In this document: positions 1 to 7,174 of the stretch, in pieces
Layout of the letters: each line of letters opens with the position of its first letter
How positions within the stretch are numbered: position 1 is the stretch's first letter
Origin: Candidatus Saccharimonadota bacterium
GTDB taxonomy: Bacteria; Patescibacteriota; Saccharimonadia; Saccharimonadales; Saccharimonadaceae
DNA length: 36,319 nucleotides
Reading direction: 5' to 3'
Assembly (NCBI GenBank): GCA_002726935.1
Contig: PBTC01000024.1
Location: 1-36,319 of the forward strand
The notes under the pieces: model-generated
Database searches by the model: none
Seen by the model: only the letters and a program-made list of their open reading frames with translations
What the model was told of the DNA's origin: nothing
Program-made: the position numbers and the translations under genes

Positions 1-73
1 AGGACAACGACCAGAACATCGACCAGACTGAAGCCGCCTGACTACCGGTCAGGGCGCGGCAACTGTCAGCCGA

Positions 74-205
74 TTACTGTCTCAGTACAAGCAGCTCCGC
101 ATTCTGATTCTCGACCGCAAGAACAAACTGATCGCCGACGAAGTGCAACAGCGTGGCACCGTGGACGACACCCCAGTCTACCCACGAGAAGTCATCAAGC
201 GCGCT
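74..205 (+). pseudogene. radC: radC remnant (JAB-domain core only)
   Basis: A plus-strand reading frame gives a peptide with the highly conserved RadC segment: an RILILDRKN core, [19 protein letters not shown], then REVIKRA. This is the first part of the RadC JAB/MPN domain. The metal-binding HNHPSGDPTPS segment that should follow at once is absent: after KRA (about position 205) the frame reads unrelated sequence and stops at 391. The N-terminal helix-hairpin-helix part is also missing, since the frame is closed by a stop at 29-31. Only about 44 residues of a protein of about 220 remain, so it cannot be functional. RadC homologues often travel with genomic islands, and the defence genes start just to the right. 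Recognition of the family is firm; the reason for the truncation is inferred. Confidence 0.85.
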
Positions 206-400
206 TCATTACGCGACCCGATCTTTTCGCGCCGGCATTGGCGCAGGCAGGCCTCGCCCCCGACCGTGCTTGATCAGATTGGCTTCCGTTGCCTCGAATT
301 GCTCGAGAGCCGTCATGATGGAATTATTTGCTGTACTCGGCGTAGACATCACCTCCCCTTCGCCTGCTATGGAGGCGATACTGCGAGATAGAACTTTTAA

Positions 401-1126
401 CTAAGCTCGGTTTCCCGATTTTGCCTTTCCCGCCTCCAGAAAGCGCGACAACATCGCATCCATCGCTTCGGCAAGATTGTCGGGCTTTTCCGCCCGCAAC
501 TTTTCTGATTCTTCCACAACGTCAGAAAGCAGATCCCGGAGGACGTCCGGCGACGCCGTCAATGTCCTCAGTGCATTCAATTCATTCTGCGCATAACCAA
601 GAAACTCCGCATTTCTATCGGTGATCTCCTGAAGCATCTCACCCGTAATGCGTTCATTTGGCGCAACGAACTCGCCGCCAACCCAATCCACATAAAACGA
701 AGCGTTCTTGTTCTGATTTGACTCGCGGTGAAATTCGTCTTGCGTCCTCCTGAACGCTTCTATCGCACCTTTCCAGTCGCCCCGCGCTCGCGCCTCTCGT
801 TCTTCCTCGGATGATTCGAGCATGTAGGCGTTGGACTTGTTTTTCGACGAATGCCGCGCGAACGCGGCCAAGACCTTCTTCTGATCAACCTCAAGGCCGA
901 GAACGAGGCTAACACCCCACGCTCCGAGATTGTTCACCTTTGAACACTCCTCGAGCGAAATCTGGTGCAGGCAAAGGGCGCGGGCAAGCGCACCGGCTTT
1001 CGCCAGCAGCTCCGCCTCAAAGAAAAGTTGTTCCGCATTGGTGAAGGTCTTCTCTGCGCCCTGGAGCAGAACGTCCAAGGACGCTTGATTCTCATCCGCC
1101 TTGCTATCGGCCACCCGCATCTCCAT
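401..1126 (-). CDS. AbiV-like abortive infection protein (HEPN-type)
   Basis: The 241-aa soluble protein resembles the AbiV family of abortive-infection proteins. It shows NAEQLFFEAELL at residues 30-41, LHQISLEECSKV at 53-64, a charged RHSSKNKSNAY segment at 91-101 and KNASFYVDW at 120-128 followed by a proline-containing loop. This order matches AbiV proteins, which are grouped with HEPN domains; the Lactococcus AbiV stops phage growth by blocking translation. It is the last gene of the leftward defence run. Its start overlaps the end of the Mrr-like gene by 23 nt if the first ATG is used. A GTG at 1114, with GGAG about six bases before it, would give an 11-nt overlap and a protein four residues shorter. 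No promoter of its own fits in the overlap, so it is probably co-transcribed with the genes upstream. Family call fairly sure; mode of action inferred. Confidence 0.8.
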   Translation of the reverse strand: MEMRVADSKADENQASLDVLLQGAEKTFTNAEQLFFEAELLAKAGALARALCLHQISLEECSKVNNLGAWGVSLVLGLEVDQKKVLAAFARHSSKNKSNAYMLESSEEEREARARGDWKGAIEAFRRTQDEFHRESNQNKNASFYVDWVGGEFVAPNERITGEMLQEITDRNAEFLGYAQNELNALRTLTASPDVLRDLLSDVVEESEKLRAEKPDNLAEAMDAMLSRFLEAGKAKSGNRA

Positions 1127-2102
1127 CGAAAAGAACTTCGGTTAGATTTTCTGGCGGCGACCAAATCCCAGACTTCGCCTTCACATATGTCCGGCAAAGA
1201 GTGACGATCTTCTCCTGATCCCCGAACCTCAATTTTTCTCGCTCAATCGTGGTGAGCTGCTCAAACGCATTCTCGGTAAATCCATAGGTCGACAGAAACA
1301 GGCCACCTGCCTTCTTGTCCGTGACAATCACCTTGAGCAACTTCGCGACCGCGTCGGCACCAACCCGGGTCGATGACCGCCAATGCTTGATCTCGACATA
1401 ATAGGTCGCCTGCTTTCCGGCGACCTCACATTCCAGGATGACGTCCTTCCCGCCGTCCTTCGACCCTGGGGTGAGCGTCACCCGAAAGCCAAGCCCATCG
1501 AAGACCTCGGCAACAGTGCGCTCGACATCCCGCCATTCCAAATGGGCCAAGGCGCCGGGGTCTCGCGCGATGAGCCGGGCGAAACGCTCGCTGAGTTCGC
1601 GCAGCATGACCCGCACCTCTGTCTCCGCGTCGGGCTCAGCTTCCCGTACGAGCTCCAACCAGCTGCGCAGATCCTCAAGAGCTTTCAGTTCGACCGACAG
1701 TGGGAGGTCATGCTCGATCGTAGCCCTGGCCGCGGTAGTGAAGACGCAATTGCTGACGAGGATCACTCTACCCATCCCCCTCAACAGGCCAGCCCCGATT
1801 AGCTCCCTGACCTGCTCAACCGCGACCTTTCGTGCTCGTGAGTAAAACTTGGCTACCACCCCGAGGCTTTCCGCCGATCCGAGCGCTGGATCACCGCGGA
1901 CGCCCACGAAGTCGATCCCTTCGTCCCTGTGTGTGGATGTCGCTTGCAGGTCAAACCCTTCGACCCGGAGGATCGGCTTCAATACACCTCCCAAAATCCG
2001 CTCAGCCTCCATTGGCGATGGCGCCGATCCGACTTCGAGCCGGGCAATGTCTGCGATGATGCGGGTATATTCGTCATTCGAAATTTTGGTCGCAGCGCGC
2101 AT
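1104..2102 (-). CDS. Restriction endonuclease-like protein with two Mrr-type domains
   Basis: The 332-aa protein carries two copies of the Mrr-type PD-(D/E)xK fold. The C-terminal copy (about 185-300) looks catalytic: helix WRDVERTVAEVFDGLGF, then KDGGKDV with Asp220, then YYVEIKHW with Glu237 and Lys239, and GLFLSTYGFTENAF as the usual closing strand and helix. The N-terminal copy (about 35-150) has the same order (DEGIDF with Asp64, GVVAKFY with Lys85, VILVSNCVFTTAA), but the acidic residue expected two before Lys85 is a valine, so it is probably inactive. Mrr-type enzymes cut modified or foreign DNA. The gene lies 45 bp after abiH and overlaps the AbiV gene at its end. No methyltransferase partner is nearby, so it is not a classical restriction-modification pair. 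Whether it senses modified DNA cannot be told from sequence. Confidence 0.8.
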   Translation of the reverse strand: MRAATKISNDEYTRIIADIARLEVGSAPSPMEAERILGGVLKPILRVEGFDLQATSTHRDEGIDFVGVRGDPALGSAESLGVVAKFYSRARKVAVEQVRELIGAGLLRGMGRVILVSNCVFTTAARATIEHDLPLSVELKALEDLRSWLELVREAEPDAETEVRVMLRELSERFARLIARDPGALAHLEWRDVERTVAEVFDGLGFRVTLTPGSKDGGKDVILECEVAGKQATYYVEIKHWRSSTRVGADAVAKLLKVIVTDKKAGGLFLSTYGFTENAFEQLTTIEREKLRFGDQEKIVTLCRTYVKAKSGIWSPPENLTEVLFDGDAGGR

Positions 2103-2147
2103 TACCCAATCTGTTCCTCTTCGATCTCTCCAACCTGTTCGGGCACT

Positions 2148-3047
2148 TCAAAACTCACTCAGCAGGGCATATTCGACCAAATGAGACGGCACGCCCAGCG
2201 CCTCCATGCGCACGCGCAAGCCGTCGATATCGCCGTAGTAGCTGATCTTCCACCGAACCCGATCAACGTCGATGTTGGCAATCACCTCGCCAAAATATGG
2301 GTGATCAACGTCGGACACCGAGTGTCCCATCACCAAGATCCGATCCACGTCCGAAAGGCCGGCGAAGAAGGAGGCATTGTTTTCAATGACTTTTGATGTC
2401 GGCTTGAACGTGTCCTTGAAGTAGTCGTCGACAAGTCGCTGCCCTTCGATGACGCGAATGTCCGCGTCCTCCGGATCTCGTTCAAAGCGGTAAGGGTCGG
2501 GATTTGGATCGGGTTCCCACCCATGACCCAGAATAAGGGTGTCCGCTGGGTTCGCGGCCGCGCCGTGAATATGAAGTATGTTGATGTCAGGGACACCGTA
2601 CAGGCGCTGCAATGACGGGGTGTAGTTGAAGTTCAGGAAGACCGCGGAGGGGTCGACCGGGACGCGCCGTTCAACGATATCCGAAGCGGCCGGAATGGGA
2701 AGTTGACGAATCCATTCGGCAAACCGCAAACGCAACGTCGTCGAAATCGCCTCGACCGCCTGTTCTATCTCGTATTGATAGTCGTGGTGGTAAGCGTCGC
2801 TCCAATCCTCCGCCCCATACCCGACGAGGAAATTTGAGGCATCCTCGATCAGTGAATCACTGTCGAATGAGGCCAGCCGATCCTCAAACTCAGCCCAAAA
2901 CTGCGCGTCCATGGCGAAGTATTTCGCGACCACCTCATAGGTGTTGGAGTCGTGCTTTCGAAGATATTCACCGAACGCTTTATATGACGACGGAATGCCG
3001 TGGTGGAGATCGAAGCCATTTCCAATGATGTAGAGAGTCTTCGCCAT
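2148..3047 (-). CDS. AbiH family abortive infection protein
   Basis: The 299-aa protein opens with MAKTLYIIGNGFDLHHGIP, the signature of the AbiH family (PF14253). It keeps LNFNYT at 138-143, ILHIHG at 157-162 and a late GHSVSDVDHPYF near 241-252. AbiH proteins were first found as plasmid-borne phage-resistance genes in Lactococcus; their biochemistry is not settled. The GNGFD...NFNYT...HIHG...GHS order recalls SIR2-like NAD-binding proteins, which is an inference. The start at 3047 puts the glycine motif at residue 9, as is usual in the family. A longer reading starts at 3107, where TGATG overlaps the stop of the gene upstream, but it adds 20 residues with no family match. The gene sits in the middle of the defence run between the 229-aa protein and the Mrr-like protein. 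Confidence 0.88.
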   Translation of the reverse strand: MAKTLYIIGNGFDLHHGIPSSYKAFGEYLRKHDSNTYEVVAKYFAMDAQFWAEFEDRLASFDSDSLIEDASNFLVGYGAEDWSDAYHHDYQYEIEQAVEAISTTLRLRFAEWIRQLPIPAASDIVERRVPVDPSAVFLNFNYTPSLQRLYGVPDINILHIHGAAANPADTLILGHGWEPDPNPDPYRFERDPEDADIRVIEGQRLVDDYFKDTFKPTSKVIENNASFFAGLSDVDRILVMGHSVSDVDHPYFGEVIANIDVDRVRWKISYYGDIDGLRVRMEALGVPSHLVEYALLSEF

Positions 3048-3106
3048 CGGACACATTCTTCCGCAGTTCAACGTTGACGATCGGAGTTGCCCATGCCCGC
3101 CGCCCA

Positions 3107-3796
3107 TCAGTCATCCGTCTCCATGTCCACCTCCGCGATCAGCTCTTCGGCCAATTCCGAAAGCCACGGTGAGACATCATCAATCTGCACCGCGTTGCCG
3201 TGGTCCGCGTAGTAGTCTCCGAGCGTTCGGAATCTCTCACCGAACCGATCCGAGAACATTTTCTGCAGTTTGCTGTTTCTACTCAGCACGCTCGACATGG
3301 CCCGGCCACCTCGCAGGAACCTGATCGCGTGCTCGGTCCCCAGCAAATAGAGGTGCTTACGCTTCGCGGTCGGATGCTCTGCAAGCAACAGATAATCCTT
3401 GAAAACGGAATTCTGACGGATCGTTTCTGCGCCTCCACGCCACCGGATGAACTTGAATTCAGCAACCCGAACATTGGTCTCAAGATCGAAGTCACGGCCG
3501 GTATTCCCGGCGCCGAGCGATACAGATTCGACCCGCTCGTCCGGCTCGAGAATGTGCGGCAGACACATGAGGATGCCGAGCGCATGGATCGTGACGTTGA
3601 TTTGGCCGGCCAGCCGCTTCATCTCGGCGGCGGCCGCGAGAACGTCGCGGCCGGCCCCCGCGTTTTCAAGGAAGCCCCCGCAGTCTCCTGCCGTAACACC
3701 ACGAACCGCGCCTTCAATGCGCGATAGTGTTTGCGTCAGGTCCGAGCCGGTGAATCGTCCGACCAATTTGACGATCTCGGCCGGGTCTGCGGTCAA
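3107..3796 (-). CDS. Unknown protein with PD-(D/E)xK-like signature (defence operon)
   Basis: No named family was recognised. From a TTG start at 3796 the product is 229 aa, soluble, without signal peptide or membrane segment. A helical region (about 50-82) ends in ILMCLPHIL. It is followed by RDFDLET (101-107) and VAEFKFIRWRGG (111-122). The Asp/Glu, then Glu113-Phe-Lys115, then a basic helix order is what restriction-endonuclease-like folds show, so a nuclease role is proposed by inference. The TTG start is preferred over the ATG at 3826: a GGAGG lies about seven bases before it, and its TTGA overlaps the TGA stop of the gene upstream, a typical coupling arrangement. The two proteins are thus likely made in fixed ratio and may form a complex. 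The gene ends 59 bp before the abiH start. Confidence 0.65.
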   Translation of the reverse strand: MTADPAEIVKLVGRFTGSDLTQTLSRIEGAVRGVTAGDCGGFLENAGAGRDVLAAAAEMKRLAGQINVTIHALGILMCLPHILEPDERVESVSLGAGNTGRDFDLETNVRVAEFKFIRWRGGAETIRQNSVFKDYLLLAEHPTAKRKHLYLLGTEHAIRFLRGGRAMSSVLSRNSKLQKMFSDRFGERFRTLGDYYADHGNAVQIDDVSPWLSELAEELIAEVDMETDD

Positions 3797-4314
3797 TCTG
3801 CTGCCTCCAGCTCCAGGTGCATCCATTCCGTCAACTCTTCATCCAATTCGGCATCAACATAGACGTCGCAACGAGGGGCAACCCCTGCCTTCACGTCGAT
3901 CACCAGATGAAGGCCGACCAAATACCCATAGGGTCCAGCTTGCTCGGTCATGCCCTTGAGCTTCCAGATGTCCCCCTCGTAGTCCTTGTTCGTCGACTTC
4001 TTGACCTCGACGACCAGCAGGTTCTCCCTCCTTCCGACCCGATGCACGATCAGGTCAGGCACGATGGCGTCCTTGCCAATCAGTTCAGCGTCGCTGAGAC
4101 CGTATCGAAGACGTTTGATGACATCCTCGCGGCGATTCCATTCGAGATCGATCGACCAACCGGCATACTGGCCGTGCAGGAGATCCCGAACTCGAGCGAC
4201 AAGCGCGCGCTCGGCCGGATCGGCATACGCAAGATCCTTGTCCTGCAGCAGCGCACGCACCGCGGCCGCGAATACTGAAAGTGTTGCTTGCAAATCATCT
4301 CCCATACCACCCAT
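3793..4314 (-). CDS. Small PD-(D/E)xK nuclease-like protein
   Basis: The 173-aa protein shows a compact restriction-endonuclease-like core: an N-terminal helix with Glu39 (AERALVARVRDLL), then IVPDLIVHR with Pro86-Asp87, then LLVVEVKKS with Glu103 and Lys105, then the helix YEGDIWKLKGMT. The PD-x(15)-ExK spacing is good for an active PD-(D/E)xK site. Short proteins of this kind are common as unnamed genes in defence islands. It is the first gene of the tightly packed leftward group, with a 331-bp non-coding stretch before it, so the promoter of the group may lie there. The start is uncertain between ATG codons at 4314 and 4305; neither has a clean ribosome-binding site. It overlaps the next gene by 4 nt. 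The substrate is unknown. Confidence 0.7.
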   Translation of the reverse strand: MGGMGDDLQATLSVFAAAVRALLQDKDLAYADPAERALVARVRDLLHGQYAGWSIDLEWNRREDVIKRLRYGLSDAELIGKDAIVPDLIVHRVGRRENLLVVEVKKSTNKDYEGDIWKLKGMTEQAGPYGYLVGLHLVIDVKAGVAPRCDVYVDAELDEELTEWMHLELEAAD

Positions 4315-4645
4315 TTATCATGAATTACTTCAAAGAAAATCGGGGGCTCCGACGTGAACACCGAAATTGGCGGCACGGACGCGAAAACTGCAGCCGCGCG
4401 TCAGCACGACGGCTCCCGCGCGCAGCAACTGTCGCGGTTTTCAGGCAGGACGTCGCGTCTCGTTGACCCGGACTGCCTCCCATGACTGACGAGCATTCAC
4501 ATTCATCGGAGTGAGGCGTCTGGACGCGCAACCACTTGGATGCGGCGCGTTGTTGCCGAAGATCAGCTCGACAATTTCACAGCGGCGGACGCGATTCCGA
4601 TGAAAGTGCTCGAAAAACACGGCGCCCTCGCCGAGGGCTAGAATG
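4315..4645. other. Non-coding spacer between two parts of the defence cluster
   Basis: This 331-bp stretch has no convincing gene. Short open frames in it have arginine-rich, low-quality translations and no ribosome-binding sites. It holds a terminator-like hairpin just after the 438-aa gene on the minus strand, and by position it should contain the promoter for the leftward 173-aa/229-aa/AbiH/Mrr/AbiV group. I could not point to a convincing -35/-10 pair. Confidence 0.5.
4613..4638 (-). terminator. Terminator-like hairpin after the 438-aa gene
   Basis: Read on the minus strand, GCCCTC-GGC-GAGGGC forms a perfect 6-bp stem with a 3-base loop, 7 bases after the TGA stop of the 438-aa gene. Five T residues follow after a short GCCGTG gap. 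The T-run is offset from the stem, so it may be a weak terminator. It would separate the XRE/438-aa unit from the nuclease/AbiH/AbiV unit. Confidence 0.45.
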
Positions 4646-5962
4646 TCACTGCTCGACTTCACCCCCGCCCAGGAAATCTTCGAGTTTCGGCGGCCTCTGA
4701 TCTTCATCCTGAATGATGGTTCGCGACCAAAGGATCGACGTCTCGTAGACGGTGCTGCACAGCCGCACACCATCGTCCTCATACCAATGGGCCGCCTCAG
4801 GCAGAAGTTCGAACGGGACTGGATGCCGCGCGAAGGGGTTGTGAAAGACCTCCACCTCAGCCGTCCAGGGTTCGTATCCGTGAGGCCATAGCCCCCTATA
4901 TTCGTCGCTCGTAATATCCAAGCAGAACGGAGTGCCGGAGAGCGCCCCCGGGGTCCGGTCGAAGAAATTTCCAATCCGCGTGTACCGTAGGCCCTTCGGC
5001 GCCCCACCGCCGGAAATCGGCACGCGATACAGCTTGGCGATCGAGCAGGCATTCGAGAAAATCACCGCAGAAAGCTCCGCGTGACGATCGTCGGCGAACA
5101 ACCCGGCGGGAAAGGCCGATGGCCCGAGCAAGTGCGTGGCCGGCATCGCGACGGCTTGCGGCCGGCCGTCCACTGTCGCGACCTGTGCGCCTTCCCCATA
5201 CAAGTAGCCAATCAGTCCCTCCCGGCTCCAGATCATTGAGGACGGCGCCTGAAAGTCGGCGATGGCGATCATGAAGGGCTTGCCAGTGACATGCGGTAGC
5301 TTGTCGTAAGCCCGGTCCAGCTTGTTGCCCAACGTCTTCGCGAACCGCAGCGCGGCCGCGCCGAAGAACACTTCCTCTTTCTCCATCGGCATTGCTCCGT
5401 GCGGTGCGTTCACATGATTGTATGCGACCGGCGGGTTTGCCGTAACCGCTTCCACCCAGGCCTCGCCTCCAAGGCGGTTCGCGATATGAAAATCCGGAGA
5501 CTCATAGGGCTGTGTCACCAGCAACCCCTGCTCACGAAACGACGCAAGCAGTTGCGCCTCCCATATGCGGGTGTGGAAATTGCCGGTCTGGCAGTCGCTG
5601 CCCCAGTTCCGATCCGGCTTAGGGAGGGCAAGATAGAGATGGTTCAGCGCCCAGGCGGCTGGGTCATGCGATGGGCGCGTGAGCAGCTTGAAGACCTCGC
5701 TCGGTTCACGCCCTTGCAGATCAAACAGGGGTGGCCGCGCAGCGACCCCTGGTTTCATCGGCTCCAGCTCTTTGCCCTCGATCATCAACGGTTCGATAGC
5801 AAGCGTCGCCTCGTGCAGCGTGCCAAAGTCGGTCGCCTCGGCGGTAATGACCCAGACCGAATCAACACGGCGCCGCATGACGACATCGAAATCACGCGGC
5901 GCCTTAAAACGGTAGTATTGGCGCTTGAGCTCGATCTGCACGATCACATCGTCATCGGGCAC
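4646..5962 (-). CDS. 438-aa protein of unknown function, possible nuclease fold
   Basis: The protein was not recognised as a named family. It is long, soluble and has no signal peptide. A central segment reads RIWEAQLLASFREQGLLV (Glu135), then ESPDFHIANR (Pro156-Asp157), then AWVEAVTANP (Glu171). This E...PD...E order resembles a PD-(D/E)xK core, but the usual lysine after the last acidic residue is missing (VEAVT), so catalytic activity is in doubt. Further on, KPFMIAIADF and MIWSREGLIGYLYG look like conserved family blocks. Its ATG at 5962 lies inside the end of the XRE gene (11-nt overlap), so the two form a regulator-effector pair, a layout common in defence islands. The function as a defence effector is inferred only from context. 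Confidence 0.65.
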   Translation of the reverse strand: MPDDDVIVQIELKRQYYRFKAPRDFDVVMRRRVDSVWVITAEATDFGTLHEATLAIEPLMIEGKELEPMKPGVAARPPLFDLQGREPSEVFKLLTRPSHDPAAWALNHLYLALPKPDRNWGSDCQTGNFHTRIWEAQLLASFREQGLLVTQPYESPDFHIANRLGGEAWVEAVTANPPVAYNHVNAPHGAMPMEKEEVFFGAAALRFAKTLGNKLDRAYDKLPHVTGKPFMIAIADFQAPSSMIWSREGLIGYLYGEGAQVATVDGRPQAVAMPATHLLGPSAFPAGLFADDRHAELSAVIFSNACSIAKLYRVPISGGGAPKGLRYTRIGNFFDRTPGALSGTPFCLDITSDEYRGLWPHGYEPWTAEVEVFHNPFARHPVPFELLPEAAHWYEDDGVRLCSTVYETSILWSRTIIQDEDQRPPKLEDFLGGGEVEQ

Positions 5963-6269
5963 GCCACGTACACGTCGTTCCGCTCCGCCGGATTGCTTTA
6001 GCGACCCTGTTTCGAGACCTTGCGCCCCGGCCGCAAGGTCGGGACCGGCCCCGGCCTGCCCAGGCGATCACGAGTAGATCGCCGATATCTGCCAGGAGAG
6101 CCCTGATGATCTTTTCGTGCGCGGAAACAGTGGGGTTCTCGAGGTTGCGCTCAATCCGCCTGATGTACGTCCGATCGAGTCCGGCATCCACTGCAAAGGC
6201 TTCCTGAGAAAGTCCGGCGGCCACCCGGAGGCGTCGAACATTCCTGCTCGCCCGGGCACGCGCATTCAT
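5952..6269 (-). CDS. XRE-family helix-turn-helix regulator
   Basis: From the ATG at 6269 the product is 105 aa. Residues 9-48 form a clear XRE/Cro-CI helix-turn-helix: NVRRLRVAAGLSQEAFA, then LDRTYIRRIERNLENPTV. It probably binds DNA near its own promoter and controls itself and the 438-aa gene it overlaps. The C-terminus after IGDLL is arginine-rich and unlike other XRE proteins. A one-base shift near 6083 would instead read TRDRLGRPGPVPTLRPGRK and stop at 5998-6000, which looks much more like a normal XRE tail. The gene may therefore carry a single-base deletion, or the sequence an error. A longer reading from 6305 adds residues outside the usual family length. The gene upstream (6344) is divergent; 74 bp between them must hold both promoters. 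Confidence 0.8.
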   Translation of the reverse strand: MNARARASRNVRRLRVAAGLSQEAFAVDAGLDRTYIRRIERNLENPTVSAHEKIIRALLADIGDLLVIAWAGRGRSRPCGRGARSRNRVAKAIRRSGTTCTWRAR

Positions 6270-6343
6270 GCCCGGAGTGAACAAGTATGGGGTGCATGAC
6301 TCCACAGAACTATGTGTCTTATTATTAGCCAGAGGAGAATACT

Positions 6344-7174
6344 ATGAGCTCACATGTCGGGAAATGGCGACTCTGCTTTGGGGCAATAGCATTCGCAGCC
6401 CTGCTGCCCGCAGAGGTACATGCTCAGACAGAAGTCTCGTTCCCTACGGCAAGATGGTCGGGATCAGACAACGTGATGCTGAAAGCCGAACTCCATCGGC
6501 CATCCGGACCGGGGCCGTTCCCGTCAGTCATTCTGCTCCATGGATGTGGCGGCATCGTCGCGGGCGATCGGGGCTGGGCTAAGCTCATCAGCGCCTGGGG
6601 ATACGTCGCTCTCGCCATCGACAGCTATTCGACACGCGGCTATCCCAAGGGCACCTGCGAAAACACACGCATGGTCTCTGGTTCTCTTCGCAGCGGCGAT
6701 GTCGTTGGTGCAAAGTTCTGGCTAGATGCCCAACCCTATGCCGTTCGAGACCGCGCAAGCGTTGTCGGCTGGTCCCATGGCGGTGGTACCGTCATGATTG
6801 GCGTCAATGAGCAAGCGCACTGGTACAAGTACGGCATTCGCTCAGCCGTCGCGTTCTACCCGCAATGCCCAAACGGCATCGATAATCGTCCGATCCTGCC
6901 GACTCTCATCTTGATCGGTGAAAAGGATTCGTGGGTACCGGCCTCGCGTTGCCGAACTTGGGCTGCCGAGGCAGCGCGTCCTGACTTGGTAACGACCGTC
7001 TTCTATCCAAACGCCTATCATGCGTTCGATCAACCGTTACAGAAAACGATCTTCATGCAAGGCTGGACCGAAGGCGGTGTCGTGAAGACGCACCGCCTGG
7101 AAGCTGATCGCGAAGCTCGGCAGGATGCACAACAAAGGGTGCGCGGCTTCTTGCTGCGTACGATCGGCCCCTAG
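6344..7174 (+). CDS. Secreted dienelactone hydrolase-like alpha/beta-hydrolase
   Basis: The 276-aa protein starts with a signal peptide (hydrophobic stretch about 10-22, cleavage after AEVHA near 27) and is thus probably periplasmic. It has the alpha/beta-hydrolase fold of the dienelactone hydrolase family: VILLHGCGG (63-70) for the oxyanion region, GWSHGG with nucleophile Ser144, EKDSWVP with Asp195 and YHAFD with His226. These would make a full Ser-Asp-His triad. The physiological substrate is unknown; it is likely an ester or lactone. AGAGGAG lies six bases before the ATG, a strong ribosome-binding site that fixes the start. It is a single-gene unit diverging from the XRE gene. No link to the defence genes is evident, so it may mark the right end of the island. 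Confidence 0.85.
   Translation: MSSHVGKWRLCFGAIAFAALLPAEVHAQTEVSFPTARWSGSDNVMLKAELHRPSGPGPFPSVILLHGCGGIVAGDRGWAKLISAWGYVALAIDSYSTRGYPKGTCENTRMVSGSLRSGDVVGAKFWLDAQPYAVRDRASVVGWSHGGGTVMIGVNEQAHWYKYGIRSAVAFYPQCPNGIDNRPILPTLILIGEKDSWVPASRCRTWAAEAARPDLVTTVFYPNAYHAFDQPLQKTIFMQGWTEGGVVKTHRLEADREARQDAQQRVRGFLLRTIGP

Noticed and set aside
1-41. A short peptide end ([12 protein letters not shown] then stop at 39-41) that may be the tail of a gene cut by the window edge
   Set aside because: Only 12 residues are visible and they match no family; it cannot be supported as a gene.
4325-4531. 68-aa open frame on the minus strand in the defence spacer
   Set aside because: Arginine- and serine-rich, no ribosome-binding site, no family likeness.
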